Below, piece after piece: positions 1 to 7,989 of a DNA stretch of 64,000 bases (within the stretch, counting starts at the first letter, position 1; each line of letters starts with the position of its first letter). A program made the position numbers and the translations under genes. The notes under the pieces were generated by a model. The model did no database searches, had not been told where the DNA came from, and was given only the letters and a program-made list of their open reading frames with translations. Origin of the DNA: Actinomyces sp. HPA0247 (GTDB lineage: Bacteria > Actinomycetota > Actinomycetes > Actinomycetales > Actinomycetaceae); contig KE150450.1 in NCBI GenBank assembly GCA_000411415.1, positions 255,787 through 319,786 on the forward strand. The letters are read 5' to 3'.

Positions 1-72
1 GGTGACGGCAAGTCCGACAAGGATGGTGACGGCAAGTCCGATAAGGAAAGCGACGCCAAGTCCGACAAGGAC
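1..72 (+). repeat. Three 24-bp tandem repeats in the toxin linker
   Basis: Units 1-24, 25-48 and 49-72 encode GDGKSDKD-like octapeptides. Unit 3 is diverged. The array probably continues upstream of the window. It forms a hydrophilic, probably disordered spacer before the toxin domain. Confidence 0.85.
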
Positions 73-960
73 GATGCCGACGGCTCCGGCGATACTACCC
101 CCAGCACTGATGCATCTGGTTCAAGCAGCAACTCGGATGACCTCCTTGATGAGAGCATCTTTGATTCGTCTCCCGATACACGCGAATACATTCAGCGTCC
201 TATCAGTGACGAACCATACCTCAAAGACAAACCTGAAATGTTCGAAGAACCTACTACCGTCCAAGAGCTTGCAGAACGCTCACCTGGACCCACTAGCGAC
301 CCGTACGCTAACCTTCCAGAAGAGGACAAGAAGATCTGGACGGCAGGACTTGGTGACAGATTCGAGACCGGTGCAGACATTTACGTGAACCCACGAGCGC
401 AGCTCAGTGAAGGAACTAATCCTGAGATTAGGACAACAGCGGATATGATGCGATCCAATCTCACTAAACCAGGATCAACGGAATCTGTATGGAGAAATGA
501 CATCGAACACGGTGCTATTCCAGGAACCGACAGATACTACACGAACCTGGCGGAATTTAAAGAAGATTTCACCATCACAGGATTTGATCGGACAAGCACA
601 CCTGGTGGCGGGTTTTTGTCCCCCATCATCGATGGGGCCATTGTCCCGGGGGAGAATCGAGCCACTTCCCTCTACAATCTGAACTGCAGATATCATCAGT
701 ACGAACTCACGGACAAAGAACTTAAGGCAGGACATCGCCTTGAGATATCGCTTGCCGCCCCTGAACAAAATTCCCCAGGAGGAGCTCCCCAGATCAGAAT
801 ACTCAAAGAGGTAAACGGTAAGGAAGTGCAAATGTCAGTAGCAGAAATGATCAAAGAAGGCTACCTAAAGGGAAGGTCCGAGCATACCGGCACTGTTCAG
901 GAGCTCAACCGCGAGGATCTCGTGCGACGATTCAACAATTCGAGAGGTTCAAGAAAGTAA
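1..960 (+). CDS. Secreted polymorphic toxin, C-terminal part with TNT-like NAD+ glycohydrolase domain (5' end outside window)
   Basis: The frame is open from base 1, so the start lies upstream; 319 residues are visible. The first 24 residues are three Asp/Lys/Ser/Gly repeats, followed by an acidic Ser-rich linker and, from about residue 110, a globular domain. That domain shows the TNT signature in order: 'GFDRT' then 'GGGFLSP', an Arg in 'ENRATS' (about residue 220), 'YHQY' (about 231) and 'GGAPQIRI' near the end. TNT domains, such as the one in mycobacterial CpnT, hydrolyse NAD+ in target cells. The repeat linker and C-terminal toxin position are typical of exported polymorphic toxins, but the export domain cannot be seen here. 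No immunity gene follows directly; the next gene is a second TNT cassette. The domain call is motif recognition, not a profile search. Confidence 0.72.
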   Translation, partial: GDGKSDKDGDGKSDKESDAKSDKDDADGSGDTTPSTDASGSSSNSDDLLDESIFDSSPDTREYIQRPISDEPYLKDKPEMFEEPTTVQELAERSPGPTSDPYANLPEEDKKIWTAGLGDRFETGADIYVNPRAQLSEGTNPEIRTTADMMRSNLTKPGSTESVWRNDIEHGAIPGTDRYYTNLAEFKEDFTITGFDRTSTPGGGFLSPIIDGAIVPGENRATSLYNLNCRYHQYELTDKELKAGHRLEISLAAPEQNSPGGAPQIRILKEVNGKEVQMSVAEMIKEGYLKGRSEHTGTVQELNREDLVRRFNNSRGSRK

Positions 961-1373
961 GTGCCTGCTTAAATTCTCATTGTTGACGTGTCTGCACTTT
1001 TGGGGCTGACAATGGATAGTATTACTTTGGATCAGACCAGAGAACGATCACCTAACACTCGCATATGCAAACGTCTGCTCCTGACATCGCATCCCTGCGC
1101 TCGTCGGCCTCGTCGCCTCCTTCTATCTAATGACTTCATGCTTCAGGCAGATACATGGACTATCGGTGGCGTTCATTCCCCGCAGACTGGACGACCCAGT
1201 AAGTGGCGAGAAGCCACTACATGCACGTCACTTCCAAGGCCTAATCCCAGTTCAGTTGGACTGCGGAATCTCTTGATTACTATCGTCTCTCCCAAAGACA
1301 AAAGAGACAACACTACTCACAGGTCACCAATTATGCTACGATTACACACATACCCTTTGAAACGAGGCTTAAA
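961..1373. other. Gene-poor spacer between two TNT toxin modules
   Basis: No convincing coding frame is seen. The open frame 988-1380 has no recognisable domain and a biased composition. The position, directly after a toxin 3' end, is where a cognate immunity gene would be expected, so this may be decayed cassette DNA. Confidence 0.5.
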
Positions 1374-2096
1374 TTGGTAAACAATCCCCCTCCCCCCAAT
1401 ACCGGTCGCCCGATTGACCCGGAAACTCGTTTCTTCCCCGTACGGGCACCAGGACCGGGCGATGCCCTCATGCATGCCTTCAGCGGGCTGGGGAGTCGCT
1501 ACCGGCTCGGCAAAGATGTCGCTCTCGACCTCAAGGGCCAGTTCGCGAACGGCACACATCCGGAGATGCGTTCGACGGCTGATTGGATGCGTTCGCAGTA
1601 TTCGGTCCCGGGTAGCATTTCTCCGACATGGCGTGACGACATTGATCACGGGGCCATCATCGGATCGGATCGCTACTACTCCGACAAAGAGAGCTTCATC
1701 GAGGACTTTCACATCACGGGGTTCGATCACATCGGGCACGTCGGAGCCTTTTCCCTCACCCCAATCATCGACAACGGCATCATTCCCGCGGATTGCAGGT
1801 CAGCTCCGCCCGCACAATTGAACGAGCTATACCACCAATATCAATTCACCGCTGACCCGCTACCGGAGGGGGTTTTCATCGAGATTTGTCTTCTCGCTGA
1901 GGACCACGGTTCGCGCGGATATGCGCCGCAGGTTCGTTTCCTGGAGCGAGTCACCTTCGATAATCTCTCTCCGCTATCGATCGATGAGCTCGTGACTCAA
2001 CACATCATTGAAGGAGTTTCTGCCCATGTTGGAGACGTTAAAGCCCCTGATTGGGAAGCTCTGTTCGGGTACTTCCGTAACGCCCGAGAGCTTTGA
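1374..2096 (+). CDS. Orphan TNT-like toxin cassette without export domain
   Basis: A 240-residue protein starting at TTG 1374, with GAGG six bases upstream. It parallels the upstream toxin: 'HPEMRSTADWMRS', 'DDIDHGAIIGSDRYYS', 'FHITGFDH', 'CRSAPPAQLNELYHQY' and 'GYAPQVRFLE'. The TNT Arg, Tyr and Gln positions are kept. It has a short Pro-rich N-terminus and no signal peptide or repeat linker, so it looks like a silent C-terminal cassette that could replace the toxin tip of the upstream gene by recombination through the shared 'RSTADWMRS' region. The immunity-type gene at 2026 overlaps its 3' end by 71 bases. TTG start use and actual expression are uncertain. Confidence 0.65.
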   Translation: MVNNPPPPNTGRPIDPETRFFPVRAPGPGDALMHAFSGLGSRYRLGKDVALDLKGQFANGTHPEMRSTADWMRSQYSVPGSISPTWRDDIDHGAIIGSDRYYSDKESFIEDFHITGFDHIGHVGAFSLTPIIDNGIIPADCRSAPPAQLNELYHQYQFTADPLPEGVFIEICLLAEDHGSRGYAPQVRFLERVTFDNLSPLSIDELVTQHIIEGVSAHVGDVKAPDWEALFGYFRNAREL

Positions 2097-2604
2097 GAAC
2101 GGCTACGCCTTCTCGAGTTACAACACCGACTTCTTTGCGGTCTGGACCATCGAGGACAGGTTTTGCTTCAGCTGGTCCGAACGCCACCCAAGCACCGCAT
2201 TCTGTATTGACACCCAGAGCGCAACAATAGCCTCGTACATCGTCATCGCTGCGGTTGGAGCGCTTCGCCGCGCGGAACTTTTCCAGGACGCCATCTCGCC
2301 TGCCATCCTCACCGATGAGCTGCGCAGCCGATGGGTTTCCTCCCCCACGCGGTGGCCTCGCGTCACAAACTATCAGTACATCGCGAATCCGGAACTGTCC
2401 CTCAATTCGACGAACTGCGCCGCGCTTCGACAGCTGCAGTTTGCCGTTCAGTTTTCAGTCGAGGACTACCTCGATTCCTACCTCAACGCTGACGCAGGTC
2501 CCGCCCTCGCCTCACTCAGGACAACATTCGAGCCGTACCTAAGGCAGCTCAGTAACGCGGGCGTCGATATCTCGCGGATGATGCCTCCCACGGGTAGCCG
2601 ATAG
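2026..2604 (+). CDS. Putative TNT immunity protein (Imm61-like), cognate to the overlapping cassette
   Basis: A 192-residue protein. ATG 2026 is preferred over upstream TTG 2008 because AAGGAG lies nine bases before it and paralogues also begin 'MLEQ' or 'MLDQ'. It overlaps the toxin cassette by 71 bases in another frame, which implies translational coupling. Family signature: 'FFAVWTIEDRFCFSWSERHPSTA' region, then a helical stretch and a C-terminal 'SVEDYLDSYL'. The F-x-V-W and S-E-R motifs recur in most of the small genes downstream. Imm61-type proteins are predicted immunity factors of polymorphic toxins; the family name is my inference. It has a C-terminal extension of about 35 residues compared with its paralogues. 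Confidence 0.6.
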   Translation: MLETLKPLIGKLCSGTSVTPESFENGYAFSSYNTDFFAVWTIEDRFCFSWSERHPSTAFCIDTQSATIASYIVIAAVGALRRAELFQDAISPAILTDELRSRWVSSPTRWPRVTNYQYIANPELSLNSTNCAALRQLQFAVQFSVEDYLDSYLNADAGPALASLRTTFEPYLRQLSNAGVDISRMMPPTGSR

Positions 2605-2915
2605 GGAATATCTTGGGGCCGAGGCCGGGGATGCGCGACAGTGAGGCTATAGACGCGCTTGAGCCCGCACCAGGACTGACCGCATCTCCGTATTCATCGA
2701 AATGGAGACTCTCCTCTCCGAAGATCTCGTCGACGCAATCGAGGGGAGCCAGTACACCCCCTCCACAGGTTCCTCTCCCTGCGACCGGATCCATCGTCCA
2801 GCAAACGCTCGGCGTTTCCGCTCACTGCGACGAGGCCTCGACCCCCTCCCCGGATTCACTACGGCCGTAGAATCGAGGCAGTCGATCCTGCGCCCCAAGG
2901 AGGAGTAACTCTCGC
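2605..2915. other. Non-coding spacer with a candidate promoter
   Basis: Short open frames here have no family resemblance. The stretch holds one copy of the CCCCGGCCTCG core (2620-2630, reverse) and a TAGAAT -10-like hexamer at 2868-2873. An AAGGAGG ribosome site near 2898 serves the next gene. Confidence 0.45.
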
Positions 2916-3416
2916 ATGAATGAAGAACTCGCCGCCTACATCACCCGCCTGTGTGAGCTATCCGGGCACACGACCTGGATCAAGAAAGACTTAATCCTGG
3001 TCGAGCCGGGTGAAGACTTTATCTACGACGCATTCACCATGGTCGAGGAATACTACGCCTACGGCCACGTCGAAAGATACTCATTCAGCGGGGAAGACTT
3101 CGGCTCCGCGTCCTTCGAGATCTTCAAGAAGTTCGCGATCATGCACTTCGCCGCCGACATTCGTGCAGCGCACCAGCTCCCACCCCTCAACCTCCCACCA
3201 GTGACCGACGCTCACCCCGGTTTTTCCATCGAATTCCACGAACCCACCTCGTACCTGCTGACAAGCAAAGCCTCCCCCATTCCCACGACATACACAATCT
3301 TCTCGCCCAATGCCTTGGTCTCTCTGTCGTACCTGATGGGCACGTCAAGCGAGGACCTGCTCTCCCTCGTCCTCGAACCGTCCGGGGATGGATACGTTGC
3401 TCTCTTTCAGCGGTAA
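2916..3416 (+). CDS. Immunity-family protein (Imm61-like), divergent member
   Basis: A 166-residue protein with a strong AAGGAGG ribosome site about ten bases before ATG. It shares the family layout: an aromatic beta-rich N-terminal half ('VEEYYAYGHVERYSF'), a middle helix ('FAADIRAAHQLPPLNLPP'), and a C-terminal '..SSEDLLSLVLEPSGDG' resembling 'SLIDIFLDPSGG' of the next gene. The canonical SER motif is reduced to 'VER'. No adjacent toxin gene, so it may be an orphan immunity gene that protects against toxins of related strains. Family assignment is by eye. Confidence 0.5.
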   Translation: MNEELAAYITRLCELSGHTTWIKKDLILVEPGEDFIYDAFTMVEEYYAYGHVERYSFSGEDFGSASFEIFKKFAIMHFAADIRAAHQLPPLNLPPVTDAHPGFSIEFHEPTSYLLTSKASPIPTTYTIFSPNALVSLSYLMGTSSEDLLSLVLEPSGDGYVALFQR

Positions 3417-3459
3417 CCCACATGCTGTCTCACCGTTGCCAAACGCTTATGCCCAAAGA

Positions 3460-3993
3460 ATGGATCTCCCAATGCTAGAACAGTTGCAATCCCTGACGCA
3501 GAGGATCTCGCACGCAGACTTGAGCGTACAAAACATCGGAAATTGTGATTACGTACTTGACGCACCTTACGCGCGGTACTACCGATTCCGATTCGCTGAT
3601 GGATTCTACGAAGTAGGTTCATATGAGCGACACGCTCCCGATAGCTTCAGTTTTCAGACACGCAATGAAACTATTGCCCTCTATCAATTCACACGAATCA
3701 TTGGAGGATTGTACCGAAGCGCCCAGAGTTACAAACAACTGGCCACACCGCCCGACTGGGCTGCCCTTCAGCTGGGGTGGGCTGTTGAGCGGCCAGACAA
3801 AGCATTTCGATGGTTCGACGTTACAGAAGATAATGATCCGTCAATGCGCTTTTCCACCTCTGAACCAGGATCCCACATTATTTTGACGTATTTCATGTCG
3901 TTTCCTCTCGATTCACTGATCGATATTTTCCTCGATCCATCTGGCGGTAAGGTGGGAGCCGATCATAGGCATATCCACGCTCTCTCGTTCTAG
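3460..3993 (+). CDS. Immunity-family protein type A (Imm61-like)
   Basis: A 177-residue protein; ATG 3460 chosen, with in-frame ATG 3472 ('MLEQLQ', like the paralogue starts) as a good alternative. Signature elements: 'YYRFRFADGFYEVGSYERHAPDS', 'IIGGLYRSAQSYKQL', and the C-terminal 'SLIDIFLDPSGG'. The gene at 7450-7968 is its clear paralogue; both have 'LYR.A.SY.Q' and end near 'LD.FFDP'. It is first in a four-gene block (A-B-C-D) that recurs at 7450-9760. No export signal, so it should act in the cytoplasm, as expected for an immunity protein. Confidence 0.55.
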   Translation: MDLPMLEQLQSLTQRISHADLSVQNIGNCDYVLDAPYARYYRFRFADGFYEVGSYERHAPDSFSFQTRNETIALYQFTRIIGGLYRSAQSYKQLATPPDWAALQLGWAVERPDKAFRWFDVTEDNDPSMRFSTSEPGSHIILTYFMSFPLDSLIDIFLDPSGGKVGADHRHIHALSF

Positions 3994-4071
3994 TAGCCAC
4001 TTATCACAGATGAGCATCAGCTCAACCATCAGCAAACTGACTCCAACGACCAAACGACGAAAGGACAAAGC

Positions 4072-4557
4072 ATGGATCCCGCAGCGATTATTACAACGCT
4101 AACGAATTCTGCAGCACTCCGTGCTGACATTGCTTCAGAGACCTACCGCATCACCTGCGAGACCGACACAGCTACATCCATTCATATTGATCTGCACTTA
4201 CAGAGCATCACCAGCACTGATCACAACAAACAAACCACAGTGAGCACACCGAATGCCACCATCTTTTGTTTCGCCATCGTTTTTCGCTTAGCACCCCTAT
4301 GGCGCCAGGCAGAAGGACTGAAGACAATCCACGGAATGCACACCATCAGCAACTTTGAAACTGAATGGACATTGCGCCGAGAAACACCGGAGGGCCCCCG
4401 CTTCATCTTCCAGAACGTTAACGATCCATCGCTCAATTTTTCGACCACAAATCCAGATATGGACGCTGCCATCACAAAAGCAAGCGCACTAGATCTCAAC
4501 ACTCTTCTCACCGCCTACACGCAGCCCGAACCTTCGCACGTCTACGCACTGATGTGA
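4072..4557 (+). CDS. Immunity-family protein type B
   Basis: A 161-residue protein with an AAAGGA ribosome site before ATG. It lacks the SER motif of the A, C and D types but keeps the second half: 'TEWTLRRETPEGPRFIFQNVND' and 'LDLNTLLTAYTQP'. The paralogue at 7990-8499 shares 'SDWTVRRSTLDSPWFDI' and the 'DTTTLIDALIN' end. It lies between types A and C in block 1. It may be a diverged Imm61-like member; only the block position and weak similarity support this. Confidence 0.45.
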   Translation: MDPAAIITTLTNSAALRADIASETYRITCETDTATSIHIDLHLQSITSTDHNKQTTVSTPNATIFCFAIVFRLAPLWRQAEGLKTIHGMHTISNFETEWTLRRETPEGPRFIFQNVNDPSLNFSTTNPDMDAAITKASALDLNTLLTAYTQPEPSHVYALM

Positions 4558-4622
4558 GGACACCGCCGAGGACATAAACTCCTCGACGAAGTACCTCGCA
4601 CCGCGCTGGAAGGACCACCACC

Positions 4623-5087
4623 ATGCTCGACCAGCACACTGCCCTCATCGAACGCCTCCTGCATGGCTCGTCGACCAGGCAACGGGAGTTCAACCAGGGG
4701 TGGTCTTTCACGAATGATGGCACCCTCTATTTCTCCGTCTGGAACGAGGACGGGAACACGTTCTTCTCATGGTCGGAAAGACAACCGGACACCGCTGCTT
4801 CCGTGTACACAGATAGCGACACCGTCACGGCCTACTTGTTGACAACGCAGCTGGGAGCGAAGCGTGCCATGGCACTGCATTTCGACGTACCGAGACTCCC
4901 TAGAAAGATCGATCAACTCCCACCATTATGGGCAGCCGATAAGACCCAGCAGCCGCCGACCTTGCACTACCACCGCACCGACGATGCAAGCCTGCACTTC
5001 TACTGCTCCTCGGAATTCTACGGTGTGCCCATCACTCACGCGATGCAATACGACCTCGAAGACCTCCTCAAGACATACATGGCCTAG
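4623..5087 (+). CDS. Immunity-family protein type C (Imm61-like)
   Basis: A 154-residue protein. The GGAAGGACCACCA leader before ATG is shared almost exactly with the paralogue at 9296-9760. Motifs: 'LYFSVWNEDGNTFFSWSERQPDT', 'LGAKRAMALHFDVPRLP', 'PITHAMQYDLEDLLKTYMA'. It is the member most like the cassette-linked gene at 2026 in the 'F..VW' and 'SWSER' segments. Cytoplasmic, no signal peptide. Cognate toxin unknown; none is adjacent. Confidence 0.55.
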   Translation: MLDQHTALIERLLHGSSTRQREFNQGWSFTNDGTLYFSVWNEDGNTFFSWSERQPDTAASVYTDSDTVTAYLLTTQLGAKRAMALHFDVPRLPRKIDQLPPLWAADKTQQPPTLHYHRTDDASLHFYCSSEFYGVPITHAMQYDLEDLLKTYMA

Positions 5088-5180
5088 GCCAACGACAACA
5101 CTGACGAGGCCCTCAGCCTCGCGATACGCAACTTCGAATGCACTTCCGACTAGCCGAGAAACAGCGAGGTACTCCCAGCG

Positions 5181-5714
5181 ATGACAACAACAATTTCCCG
5201 AGACACATTCATCCAGTCTCTCGTGACTTCGCTGAAAAGAGAGCTGTATACAGAAAATGAGGACCACGTCCGCTTCCCGAGCGACGACCCTCTCATCACG
5301 CTTCACGTGTGGCGCGAGGGCGGGGAGTACTTAAGCGGGTTCAGCGAACGACTCAGTGGCCCTAGCACCGAGATCTGGGCGAGCTCTCTGACACCGATTA
5401 AGCAGTGGCTCATCATGGATAACTTTGATCTGTTGCGCTGGCACCGAGGCCTCGAACAGCTCGGAATCCGATTCCAAAAGCTGCTCGTCGCACCCCATTG
5501 GTCTCACCTTCCCGGCACGACCGACTACTCCGTCGAGCTGTGCCACAACGACGAGCCCACCGGCATCTTCGTGGGGAAGAATTCGCCCGAAGCCACCACG
5601 TTGACCTGGTTCCTCAACCACTCGCCCGAACGGCTCCTCGAGATCGCCCACATCGGAAGCACCAAAGAAGTCCACCAGGCCCTGTTCGGCATGCCCCGCA
5701 TCCCCTTCGCCTAA
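5181..5714 (+). CDS. Immunity-family protein type D (Imm61-like)
   Basis: A 177-residue protein starting at ATG 5181. Motifs: 'LITLHVWREGGEYLSGFSERLSGPS', 'LTPIKQWLIMDNFDLLRW', and C-terminal 'HSPERLLEIAHIGSTKEV'. Its last 108 bases are about 92% identical to those of the paralogue at 8563-9084, while the first halves are much more diverged, a mosaic pattern. The remnant of an ART toxin follows 12 bases after its stop codon. Confidence 0.55.
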   Translation: MTTTISRDTFIQSLVTSLKRELYTENEDHVRFPSDDPLITLHVWREGGEYLSGFSERLSGPSTEIWASSLTPIKQWLIMDNFDLLRWHRGLEQLGIRFQKLLVAPHWSHLPGTTDYSVELCHNDEPTGIFVGKNSPEATTLTWFLNHSPERLLEIAHIGSTKEVHQALFGMPRIPFA

Positions 5715-5722
5715 GGGCGTCG

Positions 5723-5860
5723 GGTTCAAACATCCTCCCGTTGTCCATGTCTGCCACACAAGATGAAATCCTTTTCAAGTCCGGAGTTGAGTTCGACGTT
5801 GTAGACCAAAATAAACTTCCTAACGGAAGTTACAGAATCAAACCCAGGCAGAGAGAGTAG
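5723..5860 (+). pseudogene. C-terminal remnant of an ADP-ribosyltransferase-type toxin
   Basis: In this frame the text reads 'ILPLSMSATQDEILFKSGVEFDVV' to a stop at 5858-5860. That is the usual end of an R-S-E type ART domain: a strand with Q-x-E (Q-D-E) followed by 'ILF..G..F.VV'. Everything upstream of this last segment is missing and the region before it belongs to the type D gene. An ATG at 5747 gives only 37 residues. It is probably a leftover toxin tip. Its stop lies nine bases before gene U, the normal toxin-then-immunity order. Confidence 0.5.
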
Positions 5861-5869
5861 GATGCAGCT

Positions 5870-6754
5870 ATGCCCGTCGCTATGAATGGAAACGTTAACG
5901 GAGCACAGTTGTGGATTGCCGACCATCATTGGTGGGATTACCCCGAGATCTGGAAGCTCCCCAAGCGCCCTGAAGACGGCCAGCTCGACTGGGAACGCCT
6001 CTTCCCCCACCAACGCGACGTCATCCGTCGTTTTTCAGCCACGCTCCGCACACTATCGGGCCTGCCCGAGGCGCTGCCGCGGGTGCCCTACCAGCCTTTC
6101 GGGACCCCGAGCCCACAGGGCTGGGTAATGCCTATCAGATATGACACACCCAGTCAGCTTCGTTTTGGCGAAAGAAGCTTTACAGGCTCAATTCGCTCCC
6201 ACCATCCCGTTCGTGGAACCAATGCTTTTGCTCTCCTTATCAATCCCGGAAGCGTAAATCCCTGGTTTGTCGTCCGCGCAGACGGACACCCCTGGCACGC
6301 CAATCCTTGGGCAAACAACACGCGAGTGGGGTCCATCTGGGTGCGAGTTCTTGCCTGGCAACATACATCTGATCACATTCTGCCATTTGCCGAGATAGCA
6401 ATACCGCCCGAGACGGTACCCGCACAGCTACGTAGCATCTACATCGAGCGTTCCCCCGACGATCCTGACCTGTACGGCTCACTCACACAGCTACCAACCC
6501 CGGCAGAAGAACGCATCAAGGTTCGAGATGTCCCCGTGTGGTGGAAAGAACCAGAATACCTTCGGTGGAAGCATTTTCTTCAGCCAGAGCCAGGCAACCC
6601 AGACTATTTTTGGGATGGGCCTAACTCTCTCGACGAGCGCAACGCTTATACGTGCATCGTCCAATACGCGCACCTGCTCCGCAATTGGACATCACCCTAC
6701 GTCCCCTCCCCCAGATTTATACAACATTTCGGCTCTCCACAGGAGGAATCATGA
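5870..6754 (+). CDS. Unknown protein U1, candidate immunity protein for an ART-type toxin
   Basis: A 294-residue protein of no family I recognise. Start at ATG 5870 is supported by alignment with the paralogue at 26324, which begins at the same place. Conserved between the two: 'NGNVNG..(L/I)WI.DHHWWD', 'LPKRPEDGQLDWERLFPHQRDV', 'VPYQPFGTPSPQGWVMP', 'SHHPVRGT', 'DVPVWWK' and 'WKHFL'. It is unusually rich in Trp and Pro, with no signal peptide or membrane helix. It sits nine bases after the ART-toxin remnant and its stop overlaps the next start (ATGA at 6751). The immunity role is inferred from position only. Confidence 0.45.
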   Translation: MPVAMNGNVNGAQLWIADHHWWDYPEIWKLPKRPEDGQLDWERLFPHQRDVIRRFSATLRTLSGLPEALPRVPYQPFGTPSPQGWVMPIRYDTPSQLRFGERSFTGSIRSHHPVRGTNAFALLINPGSVNPWFVVRADGHPWHANPWANNTRVGSIWVRVLAWQHTSDHILPFAEIAIPPETVPAQLRSIYIERSPDDPDLYGSLTQLPTPAEERIKVRDVPVWWKEPEYLRWKHFLQPEPGNPDYFWDGPNSLDERNAYTCIVQYAHLLRNWTSPYVPSPRFIQHFGSPQEES

Positions 6755-7254
6755 ACGAAGACAGCATCAAGAGCTTTTTGTCTCTCCTCGAGTCACTACC
6801 CCCGACCCCGTCGGTAACCTTCCGAGGATATGTCGACACATCCATCACGGAGCCGCGCACAATCGCTTCTCCCGTGCTCACAGCAACATCGCATAACATT
6901 TCAATTGCGACAAACAACCTGGCGGTTCCGCAGGTCGCTATTTTTATCGGCCAGAACGGACGAGACCTCAGCAGACTTATGATGGGTGCCCCCTCTTTCA
7001 ATCTCGAAGAGGTCACCTACATGCCCGGCTCCTACTTCTACGTGCATGCACCTCAGGAGTACCTCGGAGTGACCATCCAGCTGTACGAGGAAATGCGTCT
7101 GACCGAAGGAGGAAAGAGCCTCACCCCCACCCGCGTTCTCGACTCCTGGACGCCCATTCTCATTGAGTTTGAGCCGGCACTACACGCTGCTCGCACCCAG
7201 CGCGTCGACCTGCCCGAAGGCGCATCAGAACGTTTCCTCATTCCCGTGGGCTAA
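6751..7254 (+). CDS. Small ART-fold-like protein, translationally coupled to U1
   Basis: A 167-residue protein. ATG 6751 overlaps the stop of U1 (ATGA). The order of motifs resembles ADP-ribosyltransferases: 'PSVTFRGY' (the Arg motif, about residue 25), 'LTATSHNISIAT' (the Ser/Thr strand), 'GQNGRDLSRL', and 'FNLEEVTYMPGSYFYV' where an E/Q-x-E and 'PGT.F.V' usually stand. The first Glu/Gln of E-x-E appears to be Leu here, so activity may be lost or changed. There is no export domain. It could be a toxin tip, a pseudo-ART or a second immunity factor; the fold call is by eye. Confidence 0.4.
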   Translation: MNEDSIKSFLSLLESLPPTPSVTFRGYVDTSITEPRTIASPVLTATSHNISIATNNLAVPQVAIFIGQNGRDLSRLMMGAPSFNLEEVTYMPGSYFYVHAPQEYLGVTIQLYEEMRLTEGGKSLTPTRVLDSWTPILIEFEPALHAARTQRVDLPEGASERFLIPVG

Positions 7255-7449
7255 CGCTTCAATACGAAGGATACCGGCACTGACAAACCGCAAGCTGGTG
7301 GGGCAACAATGCCATCATCGACGTCACCACCCGACCATTGACCACACGGAACGTCAGCCAACACGGTTGCCCTGCTGGCCGTCAAGGCAACAGCCAGAGC
7401 ACACTCAGCTCGCAACAACGAACGCGTGTCAGCCACAGGAGGCGTCATC

Positions 7450-7968
7450 ATGGATATACTCGAGCAACTGATCGAACGGGCAAAAAGCGTCGGCGTCTCT
7501 GCCGACCTCATCGGAGACAACGACTGTGTCTTCGGATACGAGGCGTTGATGAGCCAGCACTTTTGGGTTGAAGACGGGCAATATTACTTTGGGGCCGACG
7601 AGCGAGCGACCACCTACTCCTCGAATATGTGGACGGCGTCTCCTGTTATCGCGTCGCTGGCCTTGATCGATCTCGTTGGGTCTCTCTACCGAATGGCCGC
7701 GAGCTACCGACAGATCAACATGGAATACGGGTGGCGCTCCTTCCCCACAGGCTGGACAATCCAACGGGTGACAGGAAACGACTACATGCGTGTCACTTCC
7801 GATAGCCAGCCCGAGTGGAGCTATGAGACTCACACAATCGAGCGATACTTGCATATTCCCTCGCTCACCGGCTATTCGGTCAAGACAGTGCTAGACATGT
7901 TTTTCGACCCCGAAGCGCCCCCTCTCGGCACGCTCGATCGCGTTCACAATTGCTACGCCCGTTTCTAA
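7450..7968 (+). CDS. Immunity-family protein type A' (Imm61-like)
   Basis: A 172-residue protein. ATG 7450 is chosen over an upstream in-frame start at 7426 because AGGAGG lies seven bases before it and paralogues start at the same point. Motifs: 'FWVEDGQYYFGADERATTYS', 'LVGSLYRMAASYRQI', 'GWTIQRVTG' and 'TVLDMFFDPEAP'. It opens the second block and corresponds to type A at 3460. Confidence 0.55.
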   Translation: MDILEQLIERAKSVGVSADLIGDNDCVFGYEALMSQHFWVEDGQYYFGADERATTYSSNMWTASPVIASLALIDLVGSLYRMAASYRQINMEYGWRSFPTGWTIQRVTGNDYMRVTSDSQPEWSYETHTIERYLHIPSLTGYSVKTVLDMFFDPEAPPLGTLDRVHNCYARF

Positions 7969-7989
7969 CCGGAGAGGTCTGGTATCAAC

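Noticed and set aside
988-1380. A 130-codon open frame between the toxin modules
   Set aside because: No ribosome site, no family resemblance and odd composition; treated as non-coding.
2613-2908. Overlapping short frames upstream of the immunity gene at 2916
   Set aside because: None has a ribosome site or recognisable motif, and they overlap each other on both strands.
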